Below are positions 26,881 through 35,461 of a stretch of DNA of 64,000 nucleotides, piece after piece; position 1 is the first letter of the stretch; each line of letters starts with the position of its first letter. Source of the DNA: Kribbella qitaiheensis (GTDB taxonomy: Bacteria > Actinomycetota > Actinomycetes > Propionibacteriales > Kribbellaceae); assembly GCF_014217565.1 (NCBI RefSeq), contig NZ_CP043661.1:5766001-5830000 (forward strand), read 5' to 3'. Both the position numbers and the translations under genes were made by a program. The notes beneath the pieces were generated by a model that ran no database searches, was not told the origin of the DNA, and was given only the letters and a program-made list of their open reading frames with translations.

Positions 26881-28043
26881 CTCGCCTGCAGAACACCATC
26901 CGCGACTACGCCTGGGGGTCGCGGACAGCGATCCCCGAGCTGATCGGGGTGGAGCCGGACGGGAAACCGCAGGCCGAGCTCTGGATGGGCGCGCACGAGT
27001 CGGCGTCCTCCTTGGTGGGTGGCGAGTCGCTGTACCAGTTGGTGTCGGGCGATCCTTCGGGAGTACTGGGTTCGGAGACGGCCACGCGGTTCGACGCGCG
27101 GTTCCCGTTTCTGGCGAAGCTGCTCGCGGCCGAGCAGCCGCTGTCGATCCAGGCGCATCCGTCGCGATCGCAGGCGGTTGACGGGTACGAGCGGGACGAG
27201 GTGGCGGCGATTCCGCGCGACGCCGGCGACCGGAACTACAAGGACTCCTGGCCGAAGCCGGAGATCCTGATCGCGCTCGATTCGTTCGACGCGCTGGTCG
27301 GGTTCCGGCCCCTGGACCAGACGGTGGCGTTGCTGGACGCCCTTGGTACTGAGGAGTTGCAGGAGCTCAACGACCTGCTCCGCAACGGGAAGCTTCAGGA
27401 CGCGTTCACGCACTTCATGAGCGAGGACCGGGATTCGATCCGGCCGCTGGTCGCCGCGCTGGGCGAGGCCTGCCGACGGTACGAAGGTACGGCGTGGGCG
27501 ATGGAGGTCGAGACGCTCGACAAGCTGTGTGTGGACTTCCCCGACGACCCGGGAGTGCTGGCCGCGCTGCTGCTGAACCGGGTCCGGTTGGAGCGGTTCG
27601 AGGCGGTGTACCTCCCGGCGGGCAACGTGCACGCGTATCTGCACGGCATCGGGTTCGAGGTGATGGCCAACTCGGACAACGTCTTGCGTGGCGGGCTCAC
27701 GCGGAAGTATGTCGACGTGCCGGAGCTCGTTTCGGTGGTCGGCTTCGAGCCGCTGGAGTCGCCGGTGCTGCGCGGTGTCGAGGTCGCGCCGGGGGTCGTC
27801 GAGTACGAGACCGGGTGCGAGTACTTCGCAGTACGGCGGGCGGAGCCTTCGGTCGGACCGTTCAACGTGGCGGCGGAGGGTCCGCGGATCGTCGCCTGCG
27901 TTGAGGGAACCGTGGTGGTAGGTGCTCAGGGCACCGAAGCCACTGTGACGTTGTCCGCCGGACAGTCCGCGTTCCTTCGTGGACCCGAAGGACCCTGTAA
28001 TCTGCGGGGTCCCGGCACGGCTTTCGTCGTGTCCGCAGGCTGA
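26874..28043 (+). CDS. manA: Mannose-6-phosphate isomerase, class I
   Basis: Interconverts fructose-6-phosphate and mannose-6-phosphate, the entry to GDP-mannose. 389 aa with the type I signature: RDYAWGSRTAIPELIG, AELWMGAHESASS, KLLAAEQPLSIQAHPSRSQA (zinc ligands Gln and His), KPEILIALDSFDALVGFRP and the second zinc/active-site block LPAGNVHAYLHGIGFEVMANSDNVLRGG is clear. The GTG at 26874 overlaps the end of the SIS gene. Last gene of the mannose operon; the cation transporter gene follows 30 bp later with its own good ribosome site. Confidence 0.95.
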   Translation: MVARLQNTIRDYAWGSRTAIPELIGVEPDGKPQAELWMGAHESASSLVGGESLYQLVSGDPSGVLGSETATRFDARFPFLAKLLAAEQPLSIQAHPSRSQAVDGYERDEVAAIPRDAGDRNYKDSWPKPEILIALDSFDALVGFRPLDQTVALLDALGTEELQELNDLLRNGKLQDAFTHFMSEDRDSIRPLVAALGEACRRYEGTAWAMEVETLDKLCVDFPDDPGVLAALLLNRVRLERFEAVYLPAGNVHAYLHGIGFEVMANSDNVLRGGLTRKYVDVPELVSVVGFEPLESPVLRGVEVAPGVVEYETGCEYFAVRRAEPSVGPFNVAAEGPRIVACVEGTVVVGAQGTEATVTLSAGQSAFLRGPEGPCNLRGPGTAFVVSAG

Positions 28044-28073
28044 ACCCCCTTATTTCACCGGAGGATCACGGAA

Positions 28074-29033
28074 ATGGCAGGTGGCGGTAACAAGGCCGTC
28101 GTCGCGGCGCTGCTGGCGAACACCGGTATCGCGGTCACGAAGTTCGCCGCCTGGGGGCTGACCCAGTCCGCCTCGATGCTGGCCGAGGCGATCCACTCGC
28201 TCGCCGACGCGGGCAACCAGGTCCTGCTGCTGGTCGGCGCGAAGCGGGCCAAGCGCGAGGCCGACGAACTGCACCAGTTCGGCTTCGGGCGCGAGCGGTA
28301 CGTGTACTCCTTCATCGTCGCGATCGTGCTGTTCAGCGTCGGTGGGTTGTTCGCGCTGTACGAGGGCTACCACAAGGTGCACGAGCCGCACGCGATCGAG
28401 CACTGGAAGTGGGTCCCGATCGCCGTCCTGCTGGCCGCGATCGTGATGGAGTCGCTGTCGTTGCGTACTGCGATCATCGAGGCGAACAAGCTGCGCGGAT
28501 CGGTCTCGTGGACCCGCTTCGTCCGCAACTCAAGGGCTCCGGAGCTGCCGGTCATCCTGCTGGAGGACTTCGCCGCGCTGACCGGTCTGGTACTGGCGCT
28601 GATCGGCGTCGTCCTGACTCTTGCCACCGGCAACGGAATCTTCGACGGCCTCGGCTCGATGGCGATCGGCGCCCTGCTCGTCGGCGTCGCCATCTTCCTC
28701 GCCATCGAGATGAAGTCCCTGCTGCTGGGCGAATCGGCCACCCGCGAGGTCCAGTCCCATATCGTCACCGCGATCGAGTCGGTCCCCGGCGTACAGCGTC
28801 TGATCCACATCAAGACCCTGCACCTGGGCCCGGAAGAGATCCTGGTCGCCGCGAAACTCGCGGTAGCTCCCACCACAGACGCGGCCGTCGTCGCCGAAAC
28901 CATCGACGCCGCCGAACGAGCCATCCGGGCAGTAGAACCGATGGCCCAGCAGATCTACCTGGAACCAGACATCTACACCGACACCTACACCCCCGACGAA
29001 CGCCCGGCAGTCCCCGAGGCGCCGTCCCACTAA
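28074..29033 (+). CDS. Cation diffusion facilitator transporter
   Basis: 319-aa member of the CDF family that exports Zn2+ or similar divalent cations in exchange for protons. ASMLAEAIHSLADAGNQ carries the HxxxD half of the transport site in helix 2 and LLEDFAALTGLVLALIGV the acidic residue in helix 5. Six membrane helices are followed by a cytoplasmic dimerisation domain (about 225-300; VQRLIHIKTLHLGPEEILVA). GGAGG lies 10 bases before the ATG. It follows manA by 30 bp and may be cotranscribed. Metal specificity cannot be read. Confidence 0.9.
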   Translation: MAGGGNKAVVAALLANTGIAVTKFAAWGLTQSASMLAEAIHSLADAGNQVLLLVGAKRAKREADELHQFGFGRERYVYSFIVAIVLFSVGGLFALYEGYHKVHEPHAIEHWKWVPIAVLLAAIVMESLSLRTAIIEANKLRGSVSWTRFVRNSRAPELPVILLEDFAALTGLVLALIGVVLTLATGNGIFDGLGSMAIGALLVGVAIFLAIEMKSLLLGESATREVQSHIVTAIESVPGVQRLIHIKTLHLGPEEILVAAKLAVAPTTDAAVVAETIDAAERAIRAVEPMAQQIYLEPDIYTDTYTPDERPAVPEAPSH

Positions 29034-29348
29034 AAGCCGCCCGCTTCGCGTCCTTTCGCTGCCGCCACCGCCGCTGGCTCCGACGGTACTGCCGCGGGCA
29101 AGTTCTCCAGCAGGATCGCCGGGAGAGCGCTCCGTCGGCGCAGTGACGATGAGGAAGCCTGAGCGCGCGCCGATCGTCAGCCACGTGGGCTCTCGGGTGC
29201 GATCGCCGGCCGTCGAGCTGGCAGGCTCGGGCGCTTTCACTCCAACGCTGGCTTGACTGCGCGGGCCCGGAAATCATCGGGAAACACCCGGGAAAACCTG
29301 CACAGTAAGGCATTCCGGTCACTGGTGTCGCGGCGGTACTGTCGCCCG
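29034..29348. other. Intergenic region, 315 bp
   Basis: No gene, RNA or convincing terminator seen. It must hold the promoter of the DUF885 gene; I do not see a clear consensus. Confidence 0.45.
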
Positions 29349-31040
29349 ATGACGGACACGACGGCACCACGTAGCCCGATCGATGTGCTCTCCGAAGCCT
29401 TCTTGGAGGCGCATGCTGAGCTGTCGCCCGCCGCGGCGACGATCATGGGGATGCAGGGGTTCGACGACAAGCTGCCGGATCGGTCGCCGGCCGGCTTCGA
29501 GGCGATGATCGACCTGCACCGGACCACGATCGCCGAGGCGAGGACGATCGAGGTCTCCTCGTTCCGGGAGGAGACGGCCAAGGACGCGCTGCTGGAGCGG
29601 ATCGAGCTCGGGCTGGAGCGTTACGAGGCCGGCGTACCGCAGTACGAACTGAACGGGATCTCCTGTGTCCCGGTCGAGATCCGCCAGGTCTTCGACCTGA
29701 TGCCGACCACGACCGACGAGGACTGGGAGAAGATCGGCCTCCGCCTGAACCAGGTCGGTACGACGCTCGACGGCTACCGCGAGACCCTGTTGCAGCAGAC
29801 CGCCGCCGGTCGCGTCTCGGCTGCCCGGCAGGTGAAGGTACTGGCCGAGCGGATCGCCAGCTGGACCGGCGCCGAGGGCAGCGACTACTTCGTCGGCCTG
29901 ACCGCGAACGCGCCTGATTCGGCCGTCAAGGCGGGTGTCGAGGCGGCCGCGATCGAGGCCAGCAAGGCATTCGGGCAGTTCGGCCAGTGGCTGACCACCG
30001 ACCTGCTGCCGCACGCGCCGAGTCGGGACGCGGTCGGCCGTGAGGTGTACCAACTCGCTTCCCGCGATCACATCGGCGCGGCACTCGATCTGGAGGAGGC
30101 GTACTCCTGGGGCTGGCAGGAGCTCGCCCGGATCGAGAAGGAGATGCAGACCATCGCCGCCGAGCTGAACAACGGCGACCGCAGCATCCCGGCGCTGGCC
30201 GCCGTACTGGACGAGGATCCGTCCCGCAGGATCCACGGCAAGGAGGCGTTCCGCGACTGGATGCAGGAACTCGCCGACGGCGCCGTACAGGAACTGGGCG
30301 GCAAGCACTTCGAGATCCCGGAGGCAATCAGGCGGATCGAGTGCATGATCGCGCCGACCTCGGAGGGCGTCATCTACTACACACCGCCGAGCGAGGATCT
30401 GACCACCCGGCCTGGCCAGATGTGGTGGGCAGTGCCGGCCGGGATCGAGGACTTCGCCACCTGGCGCGAGGTCACCACCGTCTACCACGAAGGCGTTCCC
30501 GGTCATCACCTCCAGGTCGCCCAGACGATGCTCCGCTCCGACCTGCTGAACCGCTGGCAGCGCGTCGGTTGCTGGGTCTCCGGTCACGGCGAGGGTTGGG
30601 GCCTGTACGCCGAACGGCTGATGGAGGAGCTGGGCTACCTCGACGAACCGGGCGCCCGGTTCGGCATGCTCGATGCGCAAGGCTTCCGCTCGGCCCGGGT
30701 GATCGTGGACATCGGCATGCACCTGGAGCTGGAGATTCCGCACGACAACCCGTTCGGCTTCCACCCGGGGGAGACGTGGAACGCGGACCTCGGATTCGAG
30801 TTCCTCCGGGCCCACTCGCGGATGGAGACCGACTTCCTGAAGGCCGAGCTGAACCGGTACCTCGGCTGGCCGGGGCAGGCGCCGTCGTACAAGATCGGCG
30901 AGCGGATCTGGCTGCAGGCACGCGCCGAGGCGAAACAACGAAAGGGCGCCGACTTCGATCTGCGCGCGTTCCACCGTGACGCGCTCAACCTCGGTTCACT
31001 CGGACTGGACCCGCTCCGCCGAGCCCTCGCCCGCCTCTGA
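29349..31040 (+). CDS. DUF885 family metallohydrolase
   Basis: 563 aa, cytoplasmic (no signal peptide). The zinc-peptidase-like motif VYHEGVPGHHLQ (HExxxGHH type), the following GHGEGWGLYAERLM with its Glu, and YKIGERIWLQARAEA near the end are the DUF885 hallmarks; family members are predicted peptidases of poorly known substrate. The ATG at 29349 gives the family N-terminus (DVLSEAFLEAHAELSPAAAT); the frame is open further upstream but without conserved residues. The protein has its normal end (GSLGLDPLRRALARL), and immediately after it the truncated permease genes begin, so a rearrangement joined the two. Confidence 0.88.
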   Translation: MTDTTAPRSPIDVLSEAFLEAHAELSPAAATIMGMQGFDDKLPDRSPAGFEAMIDLHRTTIAEARTIEVSSFREETAKDALLERIELGLERYEAGVPQYELNGISCVPVEIRQVFDLMPTTTDEDWEKIGLRLNQVGTTLDGYRETLLQQTAAGRVSAARQVKVLAERIASWTGAEGSDYFVGLTANAPDSAVKAGVEAAAIEASKAFGQFGQWLTTDLLPHAPSRDAVGREVYQLASRDHIGAALDLEEAYSWGWQELARIEKEMQTIAAELNNGDRSIPALAAVLDEDPSRRIHGKEAFRDWMQELADGAVQELGGKHFEIPEAIRRIECMIAPTSEGVIYYTPPSEDLTTRPGQMWWAVPAGIEDFATWREVTTVYHEGVPGHHLQVAQTMLRSDLLNRWQRVGCWVSGHGEGWGLYAERLMEELGYLDEPGARFGMLDAQGFRSARVIVDIGMHLELEIPHDNPFGFHPGETWNADLGFEFLRAHSRMETDFLKAELNRYLGWPGQAPSYKIGERIWLQARAEAKQRKGADFDLRAFHRDALNLGSLGLDPLRRALARL

Positions 31041-31061
31041 CAGATCGCCGGTGCGGCCGAG

Positions 31062-31892
31062 GTGTCAAGGTTCACCAGGTACAACCAGCTGCAGAGCCCG
31101 GAGTTCGTCGGACTGCTCAACTACCGCTTCCTGTTCTCCGCCGATCCCCAGATCGGCGCCGCGGCGCTGAACACCCTGTGGTTCGTTGTGGTCCTGGTCC
31201 CGGTGCGGATCGTGACTGCGCTCCTCGTCGCCGGTCTGCTCAGCCGGGCGCGAACGGGAGCGGGAATCTGGCGCACCCTGTTCTACCTGCCGGCTCTGGT
31301 GCCGTCGGTCGCCGGCGTTGTTGCCTTCGTGTTCCTCTTCAACCCCGGTACCGGCCCGGTGAATCAGCTTCTCCGGCTGGTCGGGATCAAGGGACCGCTC
31401 TGGTTCAACGATCCGGACTGGGCCAAACCTTCCCTGGTGATCCTCGGGGTCTGGGTCATGGGCGACATCATGATCATCTTCCTGGCCGCGCTTCTCGACG
31501 TACCGAAGGAGTTGTACGAGGCCGCGAGTCTTGACGGCGCCAGCGGACCGCGCAAGATCCGTCACGTCACCCTGCCGACGATCTCGCCGGTGCTCGGCTT
31601 CGCGGCGGTCACGGGGGTGATCGCCGCACTTCAGTACTTCACCGAGGCAGCCGTGGCCTCCGGGGTCGCCAGCGGCAAGGCAACTGTCGGTGGGGGCACC
31701 GCGGGCAGCCTCGGATACCCAGGGACGTCGCTTCTCACCTACACCGAGGTTCTGTACGTCCGCGGATTCGCCAGCTTCCAGTTCGGCTACGCCTCCGCGA
31801 TGGCTGTGGTGCTCTTCTTGATCACTTCCGTCCTGCTCGTACTCACCGTGAGGCGTGTCAGCGTCTTCCGCGCCAAGGGAGCCGCTTCGTGA
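31062..31892 (+). pseudogene. MalF-type sugar ABC permease, 5' truncated
   Basis: Binding-protein-dependent sugar permease of the MalF/UgpA type. It opens at SRFTRYNQLQSPEFVGLLNY, which in intact homologues follows the first membrane helix; that helix and its start codon are missing. In frame, a stop (31038-31040, the DUF885 stop) lies only seven codons upstream of the GTG, so no upstream start exists. The rest is complete: about five membrane helices and the cytoplasmic EAA loop (ELYEAASLDGASGPRKIRHV) that docks the ATPase. No binding protein or ATPase gene is nearby. The stop overlaps the second permease gene (GTGA). Probably a non-functional remnant produced by a deletion ending just after the DUF885 gene. 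Confidence 0.75.
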
Positions 31893-32470
31893 CCGCCATC
31901 GCCAGCACGGGCGAACTCCGCGCCTCCGTGCGAGCCAGGCGCCGGACGCACAGACCCCTGCTCTGGATTGCCGAGCACGCCGCGCTCGTCACGGTCGCGG
32001 TGCTGATGATCGCGCCAGTCGTCTTCGTCGTCCTGACCTCGCTCATGTCGAGCAATCAGGCCCTGACAGCCTCGGTCGTTCCAAGCCCGGTGGACTGGAG
32101 CAACTACGCGAGGGTGTTCACAGAGCTGCCGTTGGCCAGGTGGTTCGGCAACTCTGCCATGTATGCCGTTCTCGCCACGGTGTTCATGCTGCTGTCCAGC
32201 GTGCCGGCGGCGTATGCGCTCGCCCAGATCGAGTTCAGGGCCTCGGGTCTCATCTTCACCACGATCGTCGTCGCGATGCTGCTACCGCCGCAGGTGACCG
32301 CGGTTCCGCAGTACGTGATGTGGAGCCATCTGGGCCTGACCGGATCCTTGTGGCCGTTGATCCTCCCCAACCTGCTCGGCGACGCCTTCAGCGTGTTCCT
32401 CCTCCGACAGTTCTTCTTCGCCCAAAAAGCCTTCGTCGAACGCATCACACTGACCGGCGTCAAGGGTTGA
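31889..32470 (+). pseudogene. MalG-type sugar ABC permease with internal deletion
   Basis: Second permease of the pair. Residues 1 to about 175 are normal (first helix at LVTVAVLMIAPVVFVVLTSL, then helices up to DAFSVFLLRQFF). The chain then jumps directly to FFAQKAFVERITLTGVKG, which is the extreme C-terminus of this family. About 80 residues, including the EAA loop and last helices, are missing. The joint falls in a TTCTTCTTC run, so deletion by short homology is likely. A second copy of the same 3' end is at 35364-35423. Without the EAA loop the protein could not couple to an ATPase, so I call it a pseudogene. Confidence 0.75.
32411..32470 (+). repeat. 60-bp permease 3'-end repeat, copy A
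   Basis: Encodes FFFAQKAFVERITLTGVKG plus stop. It differs from copy B (35364-35423) at only 4 of 60 positions. Both are the C-terminus of a MalG-type permease. Confidence 0.9.
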
Positions 32471-32474
32471 GTGC

Positions 32475-32687
32475 TCAGTGGTTGTGGGCCTGCTTGAGCT
32501 GATCGGCGGTGAGGATGTGGGCGCCTGCTGTGGGGCTGACCAGAGTTTCGGTCTCTGATTCGTCCCAACGGACCAGGTACGGCGGTGAGCCGTCGGGGCC
32601 GTGGACCTCGACGATCTGGCCGAGCCGTTTGTGGTCGCTGAGGTGGGTGCCTTCGATCATCAGCCAGTCACCTGGTGCTGCCTTCAT
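32475..32687 (-). CDS. DUF1918 small protein
   Basis: 70 aa: MKAAPGDWLMIEGTHLSDHK, then GQIVEVHGPDGSPPYLVRW and a short acidic part. This is the single SH3-like DUF1918 domain, found widely as tiny proteins in actinobacteria; the role is not known. AAGGAG lies 8 bases before the ATG at 32687. The stop is only 5 bp from the end of the permease remnant, so the breakpoint abuts this gene. It is divergent from the MFS gene. Confidence 0.85.
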   Translation of the reverse strand: MKAAPGDWLMIEGTHLSDHKRLGQIVEVHGPDGSPPYLVRWDESETETLVSPTAGAHILTADQLKQAHNH

Positions 32688-32807
32688 GGTCGCGCTCCTT
32701 CCGGGTCGCTGCCGCTGATGGGTCCACCTCTCAGCAGACACCAGGTCGGGTCTCATCGGAAGAGTCGAAGTTCCCGTCTTGCATCGGGCAGCGCTCTGCG
32801 GTACTGA

Positions 32808-32833
32808 TAAACTATACATCGCTGTCTAGTTTA
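32808..32833. promoter_or_regulatory. Operator-like inverted repeat upstream of the MFS gene
   Basis: Perfect 7-bp arms TAAACTA (32808-32814) and TAGTTTA (32827-32833) flank a 12-base core; over the whole 26 bp, 11 of 13 positions pair. It lies 9 bp before the MFS start codon in an AT-rich patch, a typical place for a TetR repressor site. The cognate regulator is probably the TetR gene just downstream of the MFS gene. Confidence 0.65.
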
Positions 32834-32842
32834 GGGGATCTG

Positions 32843-34282
32843 ATGAGTCACCAAGTGCAGGTAGGGGGCGGCCACGAGGTGGCTGGGGAAGTGGATCGGC
32901 GCCGGTGGTTGACGTTGGTGCTGCTGGCGTTCGCGCAGTTCATGTTGGTTGTCGACATCACGGTTGTGCAGGTGGCGCTGCCGACTATCGGTGACGATCT
33001 CGGGCTCGAGCGTGCCGCGCTGACGTGGGTGGTGACGACGTACACGCTGGTCTTCGGCGGTCTGATGATCTTCGGTGGCCGGCTGGCCGATGTCCTCGGT
33101 GCACGGCGGACCTTGCTGACCGGTCTGATGATCTTCACCCTGGCTTCGCTGGCATCCGGTCTCGCAGGTAGTGCGACGGTTTTGATTGCCGGGCGGGCCG
33201 GTCAGGGGATCGGGGCTGCGCTGATGTCGCCGTCGGCGTTGTCGATCTTGACCAGGACGTTCCAGGGCAGGGATCGCAACCGGGCGCTCGGGATCTGGGC
33301 GGCGATCGGTGGTGCCGGAGCGGCGATCGGCGTGCTGGTGAGTGGCCTTCTCACCGCGGGTCCCGGCTGGCAGTGGGTCTTCTATGTCAACGTTCCGATC
33401 GGCGCCGTTGTGCTCGTGCTGATCCCGCGCCTCGTGAACCGAGACGAGTCACGAGAGCGTCAGAGCCTCGACGTACCGGGCGCTCTGCTGGTCACCGCTT
33501 CCACAGCGGCACTGATTTGCGGTCTCGTGCACGCGGGTGATGCGGGCTGGGGTTCGACGGGCACGTGGGCGGCCATCGGGGGAGCGGTTCTCGGGTACGG
33601 CGTGTTCGCGCTCGCCGAGTCGAAAGTCGCCGTACCGCTGATGCGACCACAGACACTGGCTCGTCGACCGGTCGTGTCCGGGACGTTCCTGATGCTGATC
33701 GCGACCGGGTTGCTGCTCGGTCTGTTCTTCAACACTTCGCTGTACTTCCAGCACCTGTTGGGATTCAGCGCTCTGAAGACCGGTCTGCTGTTCCTGCCTG
33801 TCGCGCTCGCGATCACGCTCGGCGCACAGTTGGCGGTGCATTTCATCAGCCGTGTGGGCGGTCGGGTCATCGCCGTTGCGAGCTTCGCCCTGGTCGCGGT
33901 GGGCGCCGGCCTGCTGACGCAGATCTCGCCCGGTGACAGCGTGGCGACGTCCGTTCTTCCGGGCTTCCTGCTGGCCGCCTTGGGGGTCGGGCCGGTCATC
34001 GTCACCGCAACGACGACGACGCTGGCAAACGTGCCGGCGGCGGAGTCAGGTGTCGCGTCCGGTGTCATCAACACCTTCCACGAACTGGGCGGCAGCATCG
34101 GTGTCGCGGTCGCGTCGACCGTCGCCGCGGCCAGCCTGGCCGGTTCTGCGCCAGGCATCGGCGGCTTCACCGACGCCTACCTGGTCAGCGCCATCGTCGC
34201 GGGCGTTGCCGCCGTGGTCGCGCTGGTGCTGGTTCCTGCGGGCAAGCCGGCAGCGGTGGCCGGCCACGGTCATGCCCACTGA
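32843..34282 (+). CDS. DHA2-family MFS drug efflux transporter
   Basis: 479-aa, 14-helix major facilitator of the EmrB/QacA (DHA2) type. Markers are FMLVVDITVVQVALPTIGDD (motif D1), WVVTTYTLVFGGLMIFGGRLADVLG (motif A region) and GAGAAIGVLVSGLL with WQWVFYVNVPIG (motif C region). It probably exports hydrophobic or cationic drugs with proton exchange. The C-terminus ends in a His-rich GHGHAH. The ATG at 32843 sits just after the inverted repeat at 32808-32833; a longer frame from 32675 would run through that operator. The downstream TetR gene starts 35 bp after the stop, the usual transporter-repressor arrangement. Confidence 0.9.
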   Translation: MSHQVQVGGGHEVAGEVDRRRWLTLVLLAFAQFMLVVDITVVQVALPTIGDDLGLERAALTWVVTTYTLVFGGLMIFGGRLADVLGARRTLLTGLMIFTLASLASGLAGSATVLIAGRAGQGIGAALMSPSALSILTRTFQGRDRNRALGIWAAIGGAGAAIGVLVSGLLTAGPGWQWVFYVNVPIGAVVLVLIPRLVNRDESRERQSLDVPGALLVTASTAALICGLVHAGDAGWGSTGTWAAIGGAVLGYGVFALAESKVAVPLMRPQTLARRPVVSGTFLMLIATGLLLGLFFNTSLYFQHLLGFSALKTGLLFLPVALAITLGAQLAVHFISRVGGRVIAVASFALVAVGAGLLTQISPGDSVATSVLPGFLLAALGVGPVIVTATTTTLANVPAAESGVASGVINTFHELGGSIGVAVASTVAAASLAGSAPGIGGFTDAYLVSAIVAGVAAVVALVLVPAGKPAAVAGHGHAH

Positions 34283-34317
34283 TGCTGCCACGGCACACCG
34301 GTTCGTACGCTTCAGGC

Positions 34318-34897
34318 ATGGTCACTGACAAAACTCGCCGTCGTGCGGATGCTGAGCGCAACGCGGAGACCATCCTGAGCGTGACCCGGGGCCTGCTCGT
34401 CGCCGGCACAGTGCCGGCGATGAGCGAGGTCGCGGCTGCGGGCCGGGGTGACGCGGGCGACCTTGTACTCCCACTTCGCGACGCGTGAGTTGCTGCTCGA
34501 GGCCGTCGTACGGCGAGCTGTCGTGGAAACCGATCAGCTGCTGTCCGCACTGGACCTCGACTCGCTCGACGATGACGATGCCTTGGAGCGCCTCGTCCAG
34601 ACGTCCTGGCCGATGCTCGATCGCCATCGGAAGGTGCGGTTGGCCGCTCTGGAGCACCTCGGCACCACGCCTCTGCGCGAGTATCACGACGCGGCGTTCC
34701 GTCATGTCGAGGAGTTGATCGCTCGCGGCCAGGAGAACGGCACCTTCCGCACGGATCTGTCCCGCGAGTGGCTGGTGGCCACCCTGTACGCCGTACTCCA
34801 CGCGGCCGCCGATGAGGTCGACGCCGGACGTCTCACGTCCGAGGCCGCACCCGCCACCTTGACCAAAACCCTCCGCTCCGTGCTGCACCCCCGCTGA
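34318..34897 (+). CDS. TetR-family repressor, frameshifted as given
   Basis: About 192 aa. The N-terminal HTH reads RRADAERNAETILSVTRGLL and MSEVAAA, then the frame breaks; after it TRATLYSHFATRELLLEAVV continues the classic TetR HTH (GVTRATLYSHF). One extra G at 34440-34442 (GGCC read as GGGCC) causes the break; without it the text is SEVAAAAGVTRATLYSHF. The C-terminal ligand domain is complete. It lies 35 bp behind the MFS efflux gene and most likely represses it and itself through the operator at 32808-32833. If the insertion were real, the pump would be unregulated. Confidence 0.85.
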
Positions 34898-34925
34898 CTC
34901 GACGGAACATTTGCACCCGGATCTT

Positions 34926-35225
34926 TCAAGAAGTACGGCTCTTCTTGGCCGTGAAGGTGAGGTGGGTGACGCCGCTTGGGGTCGAGACTGCCTCGATGTC
35001 GTAGGTGTCCTCGAGTGACTCCAGGCCGTCCCACAGGCGGACTCCGCGGTCGAGCAGGATGGGCACCAGTGCGACGTGCATGTGCTCGACGAGTCCTTCG
35101 GCAAGGAAGTCGCGTACGACGGTGGGGCCGCCGCCGATCAGTACGTCGGCACCGTTGGCCGCCTTGCGGGCCTGCTCGAGCGCTTCGCCCGGGGTGGCGT
35201 CGAGGAAGTGGTACGTCGTGCCGCC
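34926..35225 (-). pseudogene. Dihydrofolate-reductase-like (RibD C-terminal domain) gene, 5' truncated
   Basis: The C-terminal half of a RibD-type reductase: GGTTYHFLDATPGEALEQAR, then ADVLIGGGPTVVRDFLAEGL, LVEHMHVALVPILLDRGVRL and the end VTHLTFTAKKSRTS. Intact proteins have about 90 more residues before GGTTYHF, including the NADPH-binding start. Here the frame beyond that point is not homologous and instead the plus strand carries a permease tail. The breakpoint is near 35225. Remnant of a rearrangement, not functional. Confidence 0.8.
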
Positions 35226-35423
35226 CCGCTGGTCTATGCCTCCGAGAACGACGCCGCCTGGCCGGTCGCCTACGGCTTGGCGACTTTCCGGGGACAACAC
35301 GGATCGGACTGGTCGATGACGATGGCGATGACCGTCGTCATCATGATCCCGGTCGTAGCCGTCTTCTTCTTCGCCCAAAAAGCCTTCGTCGAAGGCATCA
35401 CCCTCACCGGCGTCAAGGGCTGA
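35226..35423 (+). pseudogene. 3' fragment of a MalG-type sugar permease
   Basis: In frame it reads PLVYASENDAAWPVAYGLA, then TFRGQHGSDW, a last membrane helix (MAMTVVIMIPVVAVFFFA) and QKAFVEGITLTGVKG, the standard C-terminus of MalG-type permeases. The 5' part is absent; the text upstream is the opposite strand of the truncated reductase gene. It supplies roughly the part that the permease at 31889-32470 lacks, except the EAA loop, and shares its last 60 bp with it. Confidence 0.8.
35364..35423 (+). repeat. 60-bp permease 3'-end repeat, copy B
   Basis: Matches copy A (32411-32470) at 56 of 60 positions, in the same orientation, about 2.95 kb apart. Confidence 0.9.
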
Positions 35424-35461
35424 CAGAGAGCTCGCCGACGGACGAGATACGTGGGGGATTG

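Noticed and set aside
20225..29090. Shared TGCCGCCACCGC stretch in two intergenic regions (about 20235 and 29060)
   Set aside because: Only about 12 bases in common, in GC-rich DNA, with no further similarity around it; probably chance.
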